Of a stretch of DNA of 64,000 nt, positions 43,867-52,745 are shown in pieces. Position numbers and translations under genes: made by a program. Origin of the DNA: Hydrogenophaga crassostreae (GTDB lineage Bacteria; Pseudomonadota; Gammaproteobacteria; Burkholderiales; Burkholderiaceae_C); assembly GCF_001761385.1 (NCBI RefSeq), contig NZ_CP017476.1:2531501-2595500 (forward strand). The letters are read 5' to 3'. The notes under the pieces are model-generated. The model saw nothing but the letters and a program-made list of their open reading frames with translations, was not told the DNA's origin and ran no database searches. Each line of letters starts with the position of its first letter. Position 1 is the stretch's first letter.

Positions 43867-44448
43867 CTAGAGGGAAAAGGCATTGGCTTGCATCAAGGCT
43901 TGCTGGCCTTGGACTTCGAACTGAGCCCGCTGGAGTTGACCGGCGGATTTTGTGTCTTGACCCGAAGGAATATCTCGGGCCAAGTGAATCACTTTAACAA
44001 TCTGCTCTCTTCGCGCTGCAATGTTTTTTAGCAACGCCTGACTTTGAACAAGGGTTTGCAGCCGTAAGTTGCGAAGCCTCATACAAGCAGCCCAGTGCTG
44101 CGGTGCGCTTTTTTCCGCCCACAATCTGCTTCCGTGCCAACATATTTAAGCTTCTCAGCATCGGCTAATTGAGGCAAATTGGAAGCGGCATGGAATTCGG
44201 TATCAAGGCTCTTCAGCGTCACAGATTTATCGGCATCGCCAAAATTAATGTCGCCTTCCGAAGTTCGACTCCCCTGATATTGTGGATATGTGGTGCCCTG
44301 CCCATAATCTGAAAAATTATCTGATTTATTAATTAAGTCTAGTACCTCTTTTTTCTTCGTCATCATAGACTGCCCACTGTGCTTGAGCCTGAATGGAGTA
44401 GATTGACAAGTATGCAAGCATGGCAATCTGCAAAAATTTTGCCTTCAT
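43867..44448 (-). pseudogene. second virB5 copy, two frameshifts
   Basis: The start (ATG 44448, MKAKFLQIAMLAYLSI) overlaps the stop of lipoprotein copy 2 by 4 bases and gives a signal peptide ending in AQAQW, as in virB5. The frame then breaks near a run of six A (about 44350). It continues in a second frame (VLDLINKSDNF ... YVGTEADCG) and breaks again at another run of six A (about 44108), ending in a third frame (LRNLRLQTLVQSQALLKNI). The pattern matches the intact virB5 at 40027. Both breaks at A6 runs could be real mutations or sequencing errors. The AT-rich gap after its end (43600-43866) holds no gene. Confidence 0.7.
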
Positions 44449-44828
44449 ACTTCCCACGCCCTATTTGCACTTGGATTAGATCCGATTTTTAGTGATGCCG
44501 ATGCAATTAGCAAATTTCCGGTACGAAATTCTACACGTAGTACTACGTTACCAACAACCCACCGAAGCAATGAGGGGGCTCTCACATCATTTGCAGAGAA
44601 CCCAACTAGTGCCTCAACATCTGTCCAATCCATGCCTCGTTCCAATTTATCGTAAGCAGCTATCAGCTTGGCTTCTTGGCCCGAGTTGCCGTCATCACCG
44701 CTGCCGCCATCGCTACCCCCCCCACAAGCCGTCAACACCATGGCCGCAGCCCCGCCCAGCACCACATGGCCCATGAGCCGACGGCGACTCAACAAGTTTG
44801 AGGTTTTTGGCGTAAACGGGGTCTTCAT
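44445..44828 (-). CDS. BamE-like lipoprotein, copy 2
   Basis: A 127-residue lipoprotein with the same twin-arginine-like signal as copy 1 (SRRRLMG, lipobox LTAC, Cys35) but a different mature domain: YDKLERGMDWTDVEALVGF and LLRWVVGNVVLRVEFRTG. The LxxGMxxxxVxxxxG pattern again fits a BamE/SmpA-like fold. It lies downstream of the phospholipase-like effector, as copy 1 does of the lipase effector. Confidence 0.68.
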   Translation of the reverse strand: MKTPFTPKTSNLLSRRRLMGHVVLGGAAAMVLTACGGGSDGGSGDDGNSGQEAKLIAAYDKLERGMDWTDVEALVGFSANDVRAPSLLRWVVGNVVLRVEFRTGNLLIASASLKIGSNPSANRAWEV

Positions 44829-45637
44829 GGGTTTTTTCCTTCCTGGAATGGCGTTGAAGCAGATAGAGAGAAAACAGGGGCAAAGCCGAGGTACCGAAAG
44901 AAGGACTCGTACATGGCAAAAAATGCACAGCACTACTACTACCGACCTACCTATGGCGACACCGAGAGCATACTAAATTTTGCGACCAAAAGACTTACTT
45001 ATAATCACATTCGAATGATAAAGAATGAGAATTTGTAAGCTGTAAACAGGCAAAGAGAGGATGCGCAGCAACTATTGACCTAAATTGAACTCCTGGAGTA
45101 GACGCGGAGCGAGGTGCGGTAGCCTGCGGATCAATGATGCTTACGGACCGGCGTTCCAACGGATACCTGACGCCGGCCTTTGAACGCAAAGGCATGCGAG
45201 GGAAGCAAGGGTAAGCGGGCGACAAACACGCTTGCGGCAAGCTTTCAAACCGCTCGAGCCATCAAGGGCTCGTGCGCGCGGGTTTGCTGAACTTCTGACT
45301 GCGAAACGCGCCTTGTCGCTAGCTGATCTTGCTGTTGCTGCTGATCGAGCTGCCCCAAACGCTCCAGCGAATCGGTCATGGGCTGGTTGGCGGCCTGACG
45401 GGCGTCGAGCACGCCGTCTTTGAGCATGGCGCCGTCGAGTTGGCCGTAGCGGATTTGTCCGTCGGCCACCCGAAACAGGTTGATGTCGCTCATGCCCTGC
45501 CCTCTGGCGCTGGCAGCGATGGCGTGGGCGGTGTTGCTTAAGCCCGTGTTCCACGGCAGGCCGTGTTGTTCTGCCACCTGGCGCACGTGGCGTTCGCTGG
45601 TTTCAAGCAGGCTTTGGGAGATGGGCGAGAGTGGTGA
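44713..45637. repeat. direct repeat, copy 2 (about 0.9 kb)
   Basis: Partner of 40906-41830. It spans the 5' part of the second lipoprotein gene, its upstream spacer and the XVIPCD-coding end of the phospholipase-like effector. Differences are scattered base substitutions without indels, so the duplication is not brand new or has been partly homogenised. Confidence 0.85.
44829..45244. other. 416-base non-coding spacer inside direct repeat, copy 2
   Basis: Same length and content as the spacer at 41022-41437. No supported gene. It holds the ribosome-binding site of lipoprotein copy 2 and an AT-rich part (about 44970-45050). Confidence 0.45.
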
Positions 45638-46768
45638 GGCAGAGGAAGCCCCGTTCGGCCCTTCGGGGGAAGGGGCTGCGCGGTCGACCGTGGTGCCGCT
45701 GTGCCAGGCTCGGTCTTCTGCTGTGGGTTTGGCGGGGTATTGGGAACTGTGGCCCTGTTCCACATTGGGCTTGATGGCGCGGGTGTGGTCGCTTTCTTTG
45801 AGCTCCGGGGTTTCGGGCGCTTTGACCGATGGGAGTTTGACAGGATCGGCTTTGGATTGGCCGTTGACAAATTCTTGGCGGGTGACGTCGAAATCAGCAT
45901 ACCCATATCTTTCCCCGCCTGTGCCAGCTGCTTTTTCGCCTTTGTAAGTCGTTTTGGACTCGACACTGTCCCCGTTGTAGACAGTTCGAGTCAGTTTCAC
46001 CGCCTCTTGGTCATACCAGACCATTATTCTCCGCCCATCAATATTTCCTTCCGCCGTAAATACGCTGGATTCATTGTGGTCGCGTTGCGGTACCAAGATT
46101 CGGTGTGAATCGTCACGATCGAGCTCCGGGTAGGCGTTGTCCCGAGTTGAAGGATTGAGCGGATCGATATGGCGAGGCTTGATATGTTCATTGAACATCA
46201 TCGCCACCTGGCTGTTGACGCCGCTGGTTGATAGCGCTTGCATGCCTGTGCTGGTGTAGGTGGCGCCTGCGTGAACCAGGCTGGGCAGACTCCATTGGGC
46301 ACGCCCGCTCTCGCTGGCGTTCAAGGCCGGAAATTTGGGGTCGATACCCGCCAGATCGCGGTTCCATTCGCTGACCACGTCCACCGCTGGCCGGTAGCTG
46401 GTGTCGGCCTTGGCCACAAAGGCCTTGATAGCGGCATCGCGGTATTGGCCTTCGAGCCAGTTGGTGGGTTGGTAGCCCAGCATGTTTCCCAGCATTTCTT
46501 TGTCGGCTTGCCACAGCGCCAGGGTCCGTTCGGCCTTGCTCGTTGCGTCGTTGCCTTGGTATACCTTTTCGATGTAGGTGTAGTTGATGTCGTGGTCGCG
46601 GGTCACGTCGTCAAGAAATCCTATGGGACGCACTTGCCAGTCTTCTGCGGTGGGCAACTCTCCCACATGCAAGGATCTGCCCCCCGCATAATTGGGGCCA
46701 GCGTACATGCCAAAACGGGGTACAACGCCGCCGGAGCCTGTGGCTGTGGGGCGAGTGGTCTCGCTCAT
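45245..46768 (-). CDS. T4SS effector: phospholipase A2-like toxin with XVIPCD tail
   Basis: A 507-residue protein. The N-terminus has the layout of the phospholipase A2 superfamily, close to the parvovirus type: a calcium-loop-like YAGPNYAGG (22-30), then P48 and the helix FLDDVTRDHDINY (51-63) with the His59-Asp60 pair expected at the active site. Residues about 110-370 are unassigned. Residues 378-507 are the XVIPCD-type tail, nearly identical to that of the lipase effector. There is no signal peptide. The lipoprotein gene 40 bases upstream is the likely immunity gene. Activity on membrane lipids is inferred. Confidence 0.75.
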   Translation of the reverse strand: MSETTRPTATGSGGVVPRFGMYAGPNYAGGRSLHVGELPTAEDWQVRPIGFLDDVTRDHDINYTYIEKVYQGNDATSKAERTLALWQADKEMLGNMLGYQPTNWLEGQYRDAAIKAFVAKADTSYRPAVDVVSEWNRDLAGIDPKFPALNASESGRAQWSLPSLVHAGATYTSTGMQALSTSGVNSQVAMMFNEHIKPRHIDPLNPSTRDNAYPELDRDDSHRILVPQRDHNESSVFTAEGNIDGRRIMVWYDQEAVKLTRTVYNGDSVESKTTYKGEKAAGTGGERYGYADFDVTRQEFVNGQSKADPVKLPSVKAPETPELKESDHTRAIKPNVEQGHSSQYPAKPTAEDRAWHSGTTVDRAAPSPEGPNGASSASPLSPISQSLLETSERHVRQVAEQHGLPWNTGLSNTAHAIAASARGQGMSDINLFRVADGQIRYGQLDGAMLKDGVLDARQAANQPMTDSLERLGQLDQQQQQDQLATRRVSQSEVQQTRAHEPLMARAV

Positions 46769-46808
46769 GGAATTTCCTCCCTATCGATCTATGAATCGCA
46801 CATAAGAC

Positions 46809-48065
46809 TCATGGTTTCAAGCTTTCAACATTGGGCCATTGCACCGCCTTGACTTCTTCGGATTTGATGTGCACCAATGAAAACACTGGCGCTGTCACCA
46901 CTTGTTTTCGCAAGTCTTTGGCATCCTCAGTGGTTAGCCAATACGCTCGCCTCGGCCCTTGGCGCCCACTCATCATGGATTGAAGCCCGGACAACCCCGC
47001 CGCCCAAACTCCCGCCCGATCGATATCGGCGTCAGACACCTGAGATGGCTCGGGTGAAAAGAACGCCGCACGGGTTGCATACGGTGGAGTCGGGTCAACC
47101 AAACGCAGGTTCCCCGGGCCGGCCAAAATGCCTTGCACCGGATGCTCGGCATATACCCGGCCGAGTCCTTGGGCGACACGGTGAAAAGTGCGATCCACGG
47201 CTTTTCCCGTCTTGACGTTGTATTCCACATCCGTCATGCCGGCGCGCACAGCTTGCTGGTCCCTGGCCCAGAAACCATCGTCCAATGCCGTGAACCGAAT
47301 TGCGCGCCCATCCAGCGAATACCGCGGCCCAGACAACGCGTTGATGAAGTGCACCTTGGCCGTCTCGGTGTGCAGCCCTGGCACCAGGTTGGCTTCTTCG
47401 TCGGTGGCGGGTTTGTAGCCGAACACCGAGATGCTGCCGATGTTGCGCCCGCTGGCCAGGCGGCTTTGGTGGTGGCTGCGCCAGTACAAAATTTGTTGGC
47501 CGTCGGGGCTGAAGTTGGGGCGGCTGATGCCGGCGACGGGCAGCAGCTTGAGCGGGCCGTAAACCGTGTCAGACCCTGCTGCGGCTTGCACGGCCATGGT
47601 GGCCAGCTGGCCGTAGCCGCTGTTTTCTTTGCAGTCGGGCTGCTCGCAGGTGGCCACGCCGAACACCAGCGTTTTGCCATCGGCGGAATAACTGGGGTAT
47701 TGGTAGCTCTTGCCCTCTTCCTGCCCCGGCAGCAAGCGCCAGCGCTGATCAGCCCATCGGTATTCGACCAAACGGCAGTAATAGATGGCGCCAAGGCGGT
47801 TGCTGCAGAGGTTCACAACCATCTGTTCGCCATTGGGGTGGAAGCGGGCCTGCACGGGTGTCCAACAAATCGAGGTGGGCTGGGCGACGGCGCAAACGTC
47901 AACACCTGCAGGCTTGGATTCGCTGGCCGGCGCCACCGGCCCACCGTAGTTGCCAAAGCGCGGCACGCCGGGCGCACAGGCTGTCAAAGCGAGCACGGCC
48001 GAGAAAAAGAGTATGGCGCGACGCCCCCTGGAGGTGAATGGCAATGTGAAAATTTGAATGTACAT
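46809..48065 (-). CDS. beta-propeller lipoprotein, probable immunity protein
   Basis: A 418-residue lipoprotein (lipobox LTAC, Cys30). The mature part contains repeated WD40-like/PD40 strands (RFHPNGEQMVV, YPSYSADGKTLVFGV, RPNFSPDGQQILYW, RYSLDGRAIRF), as in TolB-type propellers. It is encoded just before the phospholipase-like effector, the same order as immunity then effector at 43599-41438. Immunity by a propeller would be unusual; a general envelope role is the alternative. Confidence 0.65.
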   Translation of the reverse strand: MYIQIFTLPFTSRGRRAILFFSAVLALTACAPGVPRFGNYGGPVAPASESKPAGVDVCAVAQPTSICWTPVQARFHPNGEQMVVNLCSNRLGAIYYCRLVEYRWADQRWRLLPGQEEGKSYQYPSYSADGKTLVFGVATCEQPDCKENSGYGQLATMAVQAAAGSDTVYGPLKLLPVAGISRPNFSPDGQQILYWRSHHQSRLASGRNIGSISVFGYKPATDEEANLVPGLHTETAKVHFINALSGPRYSLDGRAIRFTALDDGFWARDQQAVRAGMTDVEYNVKTGKAVDRTFHRVAQGLGRVYAEHPVQGILAGPGNLRLVDPTPPYATRAAFFSPEPSQVSDADIDRAGVWAAGLSGLQSMMSGRQGPRRAYWLTTEDAKDLRKQVVTAPVFSLVHIKSEEVKAVQWPNVESLKP

Positions 48066-48158
48066 GGGGTTCCCTGGAAGACAGGTGCGGGCCAGCGCCC
48101 TCAGAGTGGAACAAGGACTTTGATTCCGCCATTAGAAAACAGAGAGCGGCAAAAGGGG

Positions 48159-48854
48159 TCAATTGAACAGGTATCCCGCTTGCCTCATCGGGATGCGAAT
48201 CAGTGCAATCGCAACCAAGTGGACAGGGTAATAGACATAGAACATCCAGCGTATGCGGGAGGCCGGGATGTTTGCCCGAGCGAAGAGCGCAATGAGTGGG
48301 ATGGCTGCGAGCGCCCAATGGTTGCCGTTGACCGCAGCCAGCAGCGCGCAGGAAAGCAGCGCCCCGATCAGTGCCCAGGCATTGGGGTTTTTGAAGTACC
48401 ACCAGCAGCACAGTCCGAGTGCGACCGCAGGCCACCAGTATTCGACCAGCACGCCGCCGATCAGGAACGTCGCCAGAGCGGTCCATCGGTACGCACCTCC
48501 CTTTTCAATCAGATAAGCGGTTGCGGCAACCACCAGCAGCGTAAAGAGCACGTTCAACGGCCACCAGCCTTGGGAAAGCCCGCCCAATAGAACAAAGGGC
48601 GGACAAGCCAGAAGCCCAAACACACCCAAGCGCAGCATGGTGCGTTCATATACATGGTGCGTCAAAGCGCCGGGTCGCGCGAGGTTGTAGGCAAGCACGA
48701 ACAGGAAGACAGGCAGGCACACCCGCCCAGCCTCATAGAGCATGGGCAATGTTTCGTTGAACAGGTATTTGTTGACGTGGTCGCCGGTCATCAGCACCAG
48801 ACCGGCCCACTTCAGCAGCTCGATGCTTCCGTTCGGAACAAGAATGGCCCTCAC
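48159..48854 (-). CDS. traX: TraX-family membrane protein
   Basis: A protein of about 231 residues with eight or so hydrophobic segments and the TraX signature: LKWAGLVLMTGDHVNKYLF, GRVCLPVFLFVLAYNLAR and YPVHLVAIALIRIP near the end. TraX of the F plasmid N-acetylates pilin; others are of unknown substrate. Here it could modify VirB2 or another surface component. GTG 48854 has a GAGG site upstream; TTG 48860 is an alternative start. Confidence 0.82.
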   Translation of the reverse strand: MRAILVPNGSIELLKWAGLVLMTGDHVNKYLFNETLPMLYEAGRVCLPVFLFVLAYNLARPGALTHHVYERTMLRLGVFGLLACPPFVLLGGLSQGWWPLNVLFTLLVVAATAYLIEKGGAYRWTALATFLIGGVLVEYWWPAVALGLCCWWYFKNPNAWALIGALLSCALLAAVNGNHWALAAIPLIALFARANIPASRIRWMFYVYYPVHLVAIALIRIPMRQAGYLFN

Positions 48855-49010
48855 GCCCAAGCCTCACCATGCGACACAAGGCATTGCAGCCGTCGCAGCT
48901 TCAACTGCAACTGCAACTGCTGCGGATAACACTTTGATTTTTTGGCCACGAGGTCTTCAGCGCATTCTGGCTTCGATTTCACGCTGGCGAAGCGTCCGCC
49001 GGCGACCTCA

Positions 49011-49616
49011 TCAAAAGAACCCGAAGACGCTGCCCAGTCCAAACCACTTGCCTTCGGCTTTTTCACAATTCTTGCGGCTCTTGATCCACTCGAACAGGTT
49101 TTGAGGGGTGTAGTGATAGTGGTTGCTGATGGCGATGCTGCCTTCCTTGCTGCCCCCCTTGGCGCCAATGCAGGTCCCGAGAGAGGGGGGTGCTTTTGGG
49201 CAAAGGGGAACCACAACTGCGGTGTAACCAGGATCGACCAGTTTCATGGGTTCCAGGTTTTTGCTGCAGGCATCTTGCAGCGCAGCCGATGTGGCCTTGC
49301 CGATCGGGATCGTTTCACTGCAGGTGATCAGTGGCATAGACGGGCGCTTGATATCGAGTTTGCCTTTTTGCAGGCAGGCCACTGGCATACCGGGTGTTGA
49401 ACCGGGCTCAGGCATATCGAAACCATCGGGCAATTTGGGGAGTTTCATGGAATCGGGCAGCAAATCGGCAGGATCGATCCCCTCGGGCAACTCTCCCAGA
49501 TTGTTCATGTCGATGCTGGGTAGTTTTAGTTCCAGCGCCTGCGCCGATGGCGCCATCAAGAGTGTCGACAACGCACCCATGCCAGCAACCAACACACCTT
49601 TTGAAAAACGGTTCAT
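49011..49616 (-). CDS. secreted cysteine-containing protein of the T4SS locus
   Basis: A 201-residue protein with a signal peptide (VLVAGMGALSTLLMAPSAQA). The mature part starts with Leu/Pro-rich repeats (LKLPSIDMNNLGELPEGIDP) followed by a domain with six cysteines (VACLQKG, LITCSE, DACSK, PLCPKA, GTCIGA, NCEKAEGKW). GGAGGA six bases before ATG 49616 fixes the start. Family not recognised; a periplasmic or surface role with disulfides is likely. Confidence 0.65.
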   Translation of the reverse strand: MNRFSKGVLVAGMGALSTLLMAPSAQALELKLPSIDMNNLGELPEGIDPADLLPDSMKLPKLPDGFDMPEPGSTPGMPVACLQKGKLDIKRPSMPLITCSETIPIGKATSAALQDACSKNLEPMKLVDPGYTAVVVPLCPKAPPSLGTCIGAKGGSKEGSIAISNHYHYTPQNLFEWIKSRKNCEKAEGKWFGLGSVFGFF

Positions 49617-49743
49617 GTATTCCTCCATTGACCCGGTTATTGATTTTTTTCACCGCCGCAACGCTGACGAAAAGCTATCGCCATATCGTCAGTGTGGTTC
49701 GGTGGGGTTTGAGATCCATCAAATGACGCCTAAGCGTGAAGGT

Positions 49744-50148
49744 CTATTGCTCCATCAAATGATCACATTGCTCGAGGCCGTCTGGGGCACCGGCTTTGCC
49801 CTTGTAGCTGAAGGGCATTTTTCCTTGAGCTTTCCAGGTGCCGATACTCTTGGCCTTCGGACAGACCTCTTCATATTTTTGGGTCCACTTTGAGTTGAAA
49901 CAGTACTGGTTCACGATCTCCCATGTGCCCGAAATGGGTTCCACCCCCACCCAGCAATGCGGTGGGTAGCCAAAGGCGCAAAAGGAGAAGACATCTTGAC
50001 CCGCTGGCAGGTCATTGTTGAAGTAGGCACCACCCGTATCGGTCCCTGAGGGGGCAAGGCCACCGCATTTGGACTCCCCTGCTCCCGCCCAAACGCAAGA
50101 AACTGACAGCATCAGCGCAACGCCCAAGACCCCATTCGAAATTTTCAT
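49744..50148 (-). CDS. small secreted cysteine-rich protein of the T4SS locus
   Basis: A 134-residue protein with a signal peptide (MKISNGVLGVALMLSVSCVWA) and six cysteines in the mature part (SKCGG, FSFCAF, HCWVGV, QYCFNSKW, EEVCPKA, EQCDHL). It ends 128 bases before the 201-residue cysteine-containing protein begins. In-frame sequence upstream of ATG 50148 overlaps the virB4 end and is not used. No known family is recognised. Confidence 0.62.
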   Translation of the reverse strand: MKISNGVLGVALMLSVSCVWAGAGESKCGGLAPSGTDTGGAYFNNDLPAGQDVFSFCAFGYPPHCWVGVEPISGTWEIVNQYCFNSKWTQKYEEVCPKAKSIGTWKAQGKMPFSYKGKAGAPDGLEQCDHLMEQ

Positions 50149-50239
50149 TTTTCTCTTCCCTGTGTGTGACAGACTTTGATCATTGCAGGCCCAACGCACG
50201 CCATTTGATCCAAACACCCGTGTGAATGAGCCTCGGTGT

Positions 50240-52711
50240 TCACACCTCACCCGGCACCAGTTCCGTGGGTGCATGGCGCAAAAACTCATTGCTGCTGGCC
50301 AATGCCGCCTTGCGGGTTGTACGCATGCCTTTTCGACGAGCGTGAAACTCGGGTAGCCAGGTGTCAGGCAACTCAGGTGTGGGATGCTCCCTAAGGATCG
50401 CCGCCAGGATCTCCACGTTGTCGCTGGAACCTGAAAGCACGGCCAATTCGTCGTCCATGCCATTGAGGTTGAGCTGGCACAACACAGCGTTGTGGCCCTG
50501 CTTCACCAGAAAGCACCGGCTGCGCTCGTCAAGACCCACAACCAGCTCAAACTCGGCCTGGGTCAGTTTGAGACCTTCCAGGTAGTCTTTGGCGTCGGCG
50601 TTGGGGTTGGGCAGCAAAATCAGCGTGGCGGTCTGCTCGATGAGTGCGGCGGAGATGTCGCTGTTGAGAGCGTCTTGTGGGCTCTGGGTGGCAAAAATAC
50701 CCAGGCCGTTTTGCTTCCGGATGGTCTTTTGCTTGTTTTTGGCGAAGTCTTTGAGACCTCCTTTGCCTTCAAGCACCTTCCAGAACTCGTCCATCACATA
50801 GATGAACGGACGGCCATCGATCAGGCTCTCCATGCGGTGGAGCAGGTACTGGATGATGGGTTCGCGTGTTTTGTTGTCTTCGATCACCTCGGTGTAATCG
50901 AAACCAATGATGTTGGCGCCTTCCAGATCGATGTTGTCTTTGGGGTTGTCAAACACCCAGGCCGCTGGGCCGCCCTTGCACCAGATCGAAATGGCTTCAA
51001 AGAGGCTGTCTTCGCCCATATTGGGCAGGCTCTTTTGCAGATTGCTCATGGTGCGCAGATGCATGGGTGTATCGAGAATGGCTCGAACCGCGCGAATCAA
51101 GTCTTCTTGCTCTGAAGGCGAGTACTTCTCTTTAGCGCACAAGGTTTGTATCAGCTCCACCAGAAACTGTTCGTTTTCTGGCGTGTTGTCACACTGCAAA
51201 GGGTTAAAACCTGTGGGGCGCCCTTTTTCGAGTGTGAAGTAGCGCCCGCCACAAGCCCTAATGAAAATCTCGGCACCCCGGTCTTTGTCAAAGAAGAAAA
51301 TGGTGGGTTCGGGTTCGATCTTTTGAACCTGGGCCAGTAAAAAATTGATCAATGCCGTTTTACCGGTGCCAGATTTACCGATCACCATGGTATTGGCGAT
51401 GGCCTTTTCACCCAATGAATACTCGTGAGGCCGGGTGGCATGGAAGTTGAAGTGGTAGGCCTGATTGTTCAGCGTTTGAAGAATACTGACCGAAGGGCCC
51501 CAGGGGTTGAAGTTGGGTTTCCCCGTGGCAAAATTGTGCAACGGGCTTAAGCCCAGAAAATTCAAAGAACTCAAATTGGCGATGCGGGGCCGAAAACGCC
51601 AGTTGCAAGGCAACTGGGCATAAAACGCCGCAGGAATCGCAACGTCTTCTTTGACAGTGACAAAACCCGCGCCAGACAACTGCGCCCGTGCCTGGGATAC
51701 GTTGTTGTAGAGCTCTTCTTGGTCGGCCGCAAATATGGCCAAATTGAAATGGTATTGCCCAAGAACAAAGTTACCTGAAGCCAGCTGATCCATTGCAAAA
51801 TCCAACTCCACGATCTGACTCACTGCCTTGTCTTCTGAAGACAGCATCGCGCCTTTGGTTCGTTCCAACGCTTTCATGGAATCGTAGCGACTCATGGGTG
51901 TGAACGAATGGGTGACGATGTATTCAAATTCCAGGTACTTTAAACCGTTCAAAATGCCCGGCCAAGAACTGTCTGCATATTCCTTTATATTGAGAATGGC
52001 ACCATAAAAGTTGTCGCCATTCGAGCTGCGAATCGCGAAATCGCCACTGCCAGTCGAAAACATGTGTTTGCTGGTCGGCAGGTAGTCGTAAATGGGGGCC
52101 GTCAACACAGGGACAGGCTCATCCACATGGTTCACCAGATAGCCGAAAAACTCCAGGTTTTCGGAAAACACCTGTTTGTGAACACTTTCGTACAAACCCA
52201 ATCGGTAGGGCGAATAGTCTTGCAGCAAGGCTTCTACGTTGCCCACCAACTCATAAATCTTTTCGAGATAGGCCTTTTCTTCCTTGCGCAACACTTCGAC
52301 ATCTCGCGATATGGCCGCGAATCTCTTGCCGCTGACCACAGGGCGATAGATCAAGGTCAGATACAACTCGTTTTGCATCAGGTTCTTGCCAGACAACCTT
52401 TCCATATAGGTGTCGTGGAGTTGTTGACTGAACTGATGGGGAAACCGGCCATCGGTTCTGATAGGCCTGCGCCGACGCACATCGTGCGACCAGAATGCAA
52501 TGTTTTCGAAATCGGGGGCACGAAGACTTTGCAAGAGGCTGTTGAAGGTCTTATGCCGGTGTTCCAGCTCCCAGTCTTCCCGGCCAACAAACGGAAATCC
52601 GCTCAGCAGCCACGTGATCATGTAGTCGCCTTCACGCGACTTCACCACATGTGCATCAACATGGGAGCTGAACGGAAGAAAATTGCTGTAGTTGGCGTCT
52701 GGGATAATCAT
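50240..52711 (-). CDS. virB4: T4SS ATPase VirB4
   Basis: An 823-residue ATPase at the channel base, needed for pilus assembly and substrate transfer. The N-terminal half is the CagE/TrbE-type domain; Walker A is GKSGTGKT (445-452), Walker B lies in RPFIYVMDEFWKVLE, and the downstream motif is FATQSPQDAL. Length is standard. virB3 ends 34 bases upstream. Confidence 0.95.
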   Translation of the reverse strand: MIIPDANYSNFLPFSSHVDAHVVKSREGDYMITWLLSGFPFVGREDWELEHRHKTFNSLLQSLRAPDFENIAFWSHDVRRRRPIRTDGRFPHQFSQQLHDTYMERLSGKNLMQNELYLTLIYRPVVSGKRFAAISRDVEVLRKEEKAYLEKIYELVGNVEALLQDYSPYRLGLYESVHKQVFSENLEFFGYLVNHVDEPVPVLTAPIYDYLPTSKHMFSTGSGDFAIRSSNGDNFYGAILNIKEYADSSWPGILNGLKYLEFEYIVTHSFTPMSRYDSMKALERTKGAMLSSEDKAVSQIVELDFAMDQLASGNFVLGQYHFNLAIFAADQEELYNNVSQARAQLSGAGFVTVKEDVAIPAAFYAQLPCNWRFRPRIANLSSLNFLGLSPLHNFATGKPNFNPWGPSVSILQTLNNQAYHFNFHATRPHEYSLGEKAIANTMVIGKSGTGKTALINFLLAQVQKIEPEPTIFFFDKDRGAEIFIRACGGRYFTLEKGRPTGFNPLQCDNTPENEQFLVELIQTLCAKEKYSPSEQEDLIRAVRAILDTPMHLRTMSNLQKSLPNMGEDSLFEAISIWCKGGPAAWVFDNPKDNIDLEGANIIGFDYTEVIEDNKTREPIIQYLLHRMESLIDGRPFIYVMDEFWKVLEGKGGLKDFAKNKQKTIRKQNGLGIFATQSPQDALNSDISAALIEQTATLILLPNPNADAKDYLEGLKLTQAEFELVVGLDERSRCFLVKQGHNAVLCQLNLNGMDDELAVLSGSSDNVEILAAILREHPTPELPDTWLPEFHARRKGMRTTRKAALASSNEFLRHAPTELVPGEV

Positions 52712-52745
52712 ATTTATTTGGAGAAATCAAGCCCATCGTCACTGG

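Noticed and set aside
43867..44448. Programmed ribosomal frameshifting in the second virB5 copy
   Set aside because: Two separate shifts would be needed and neither A6 site has a clear stimulatory structure; gene decay or sequencing error is simpler.
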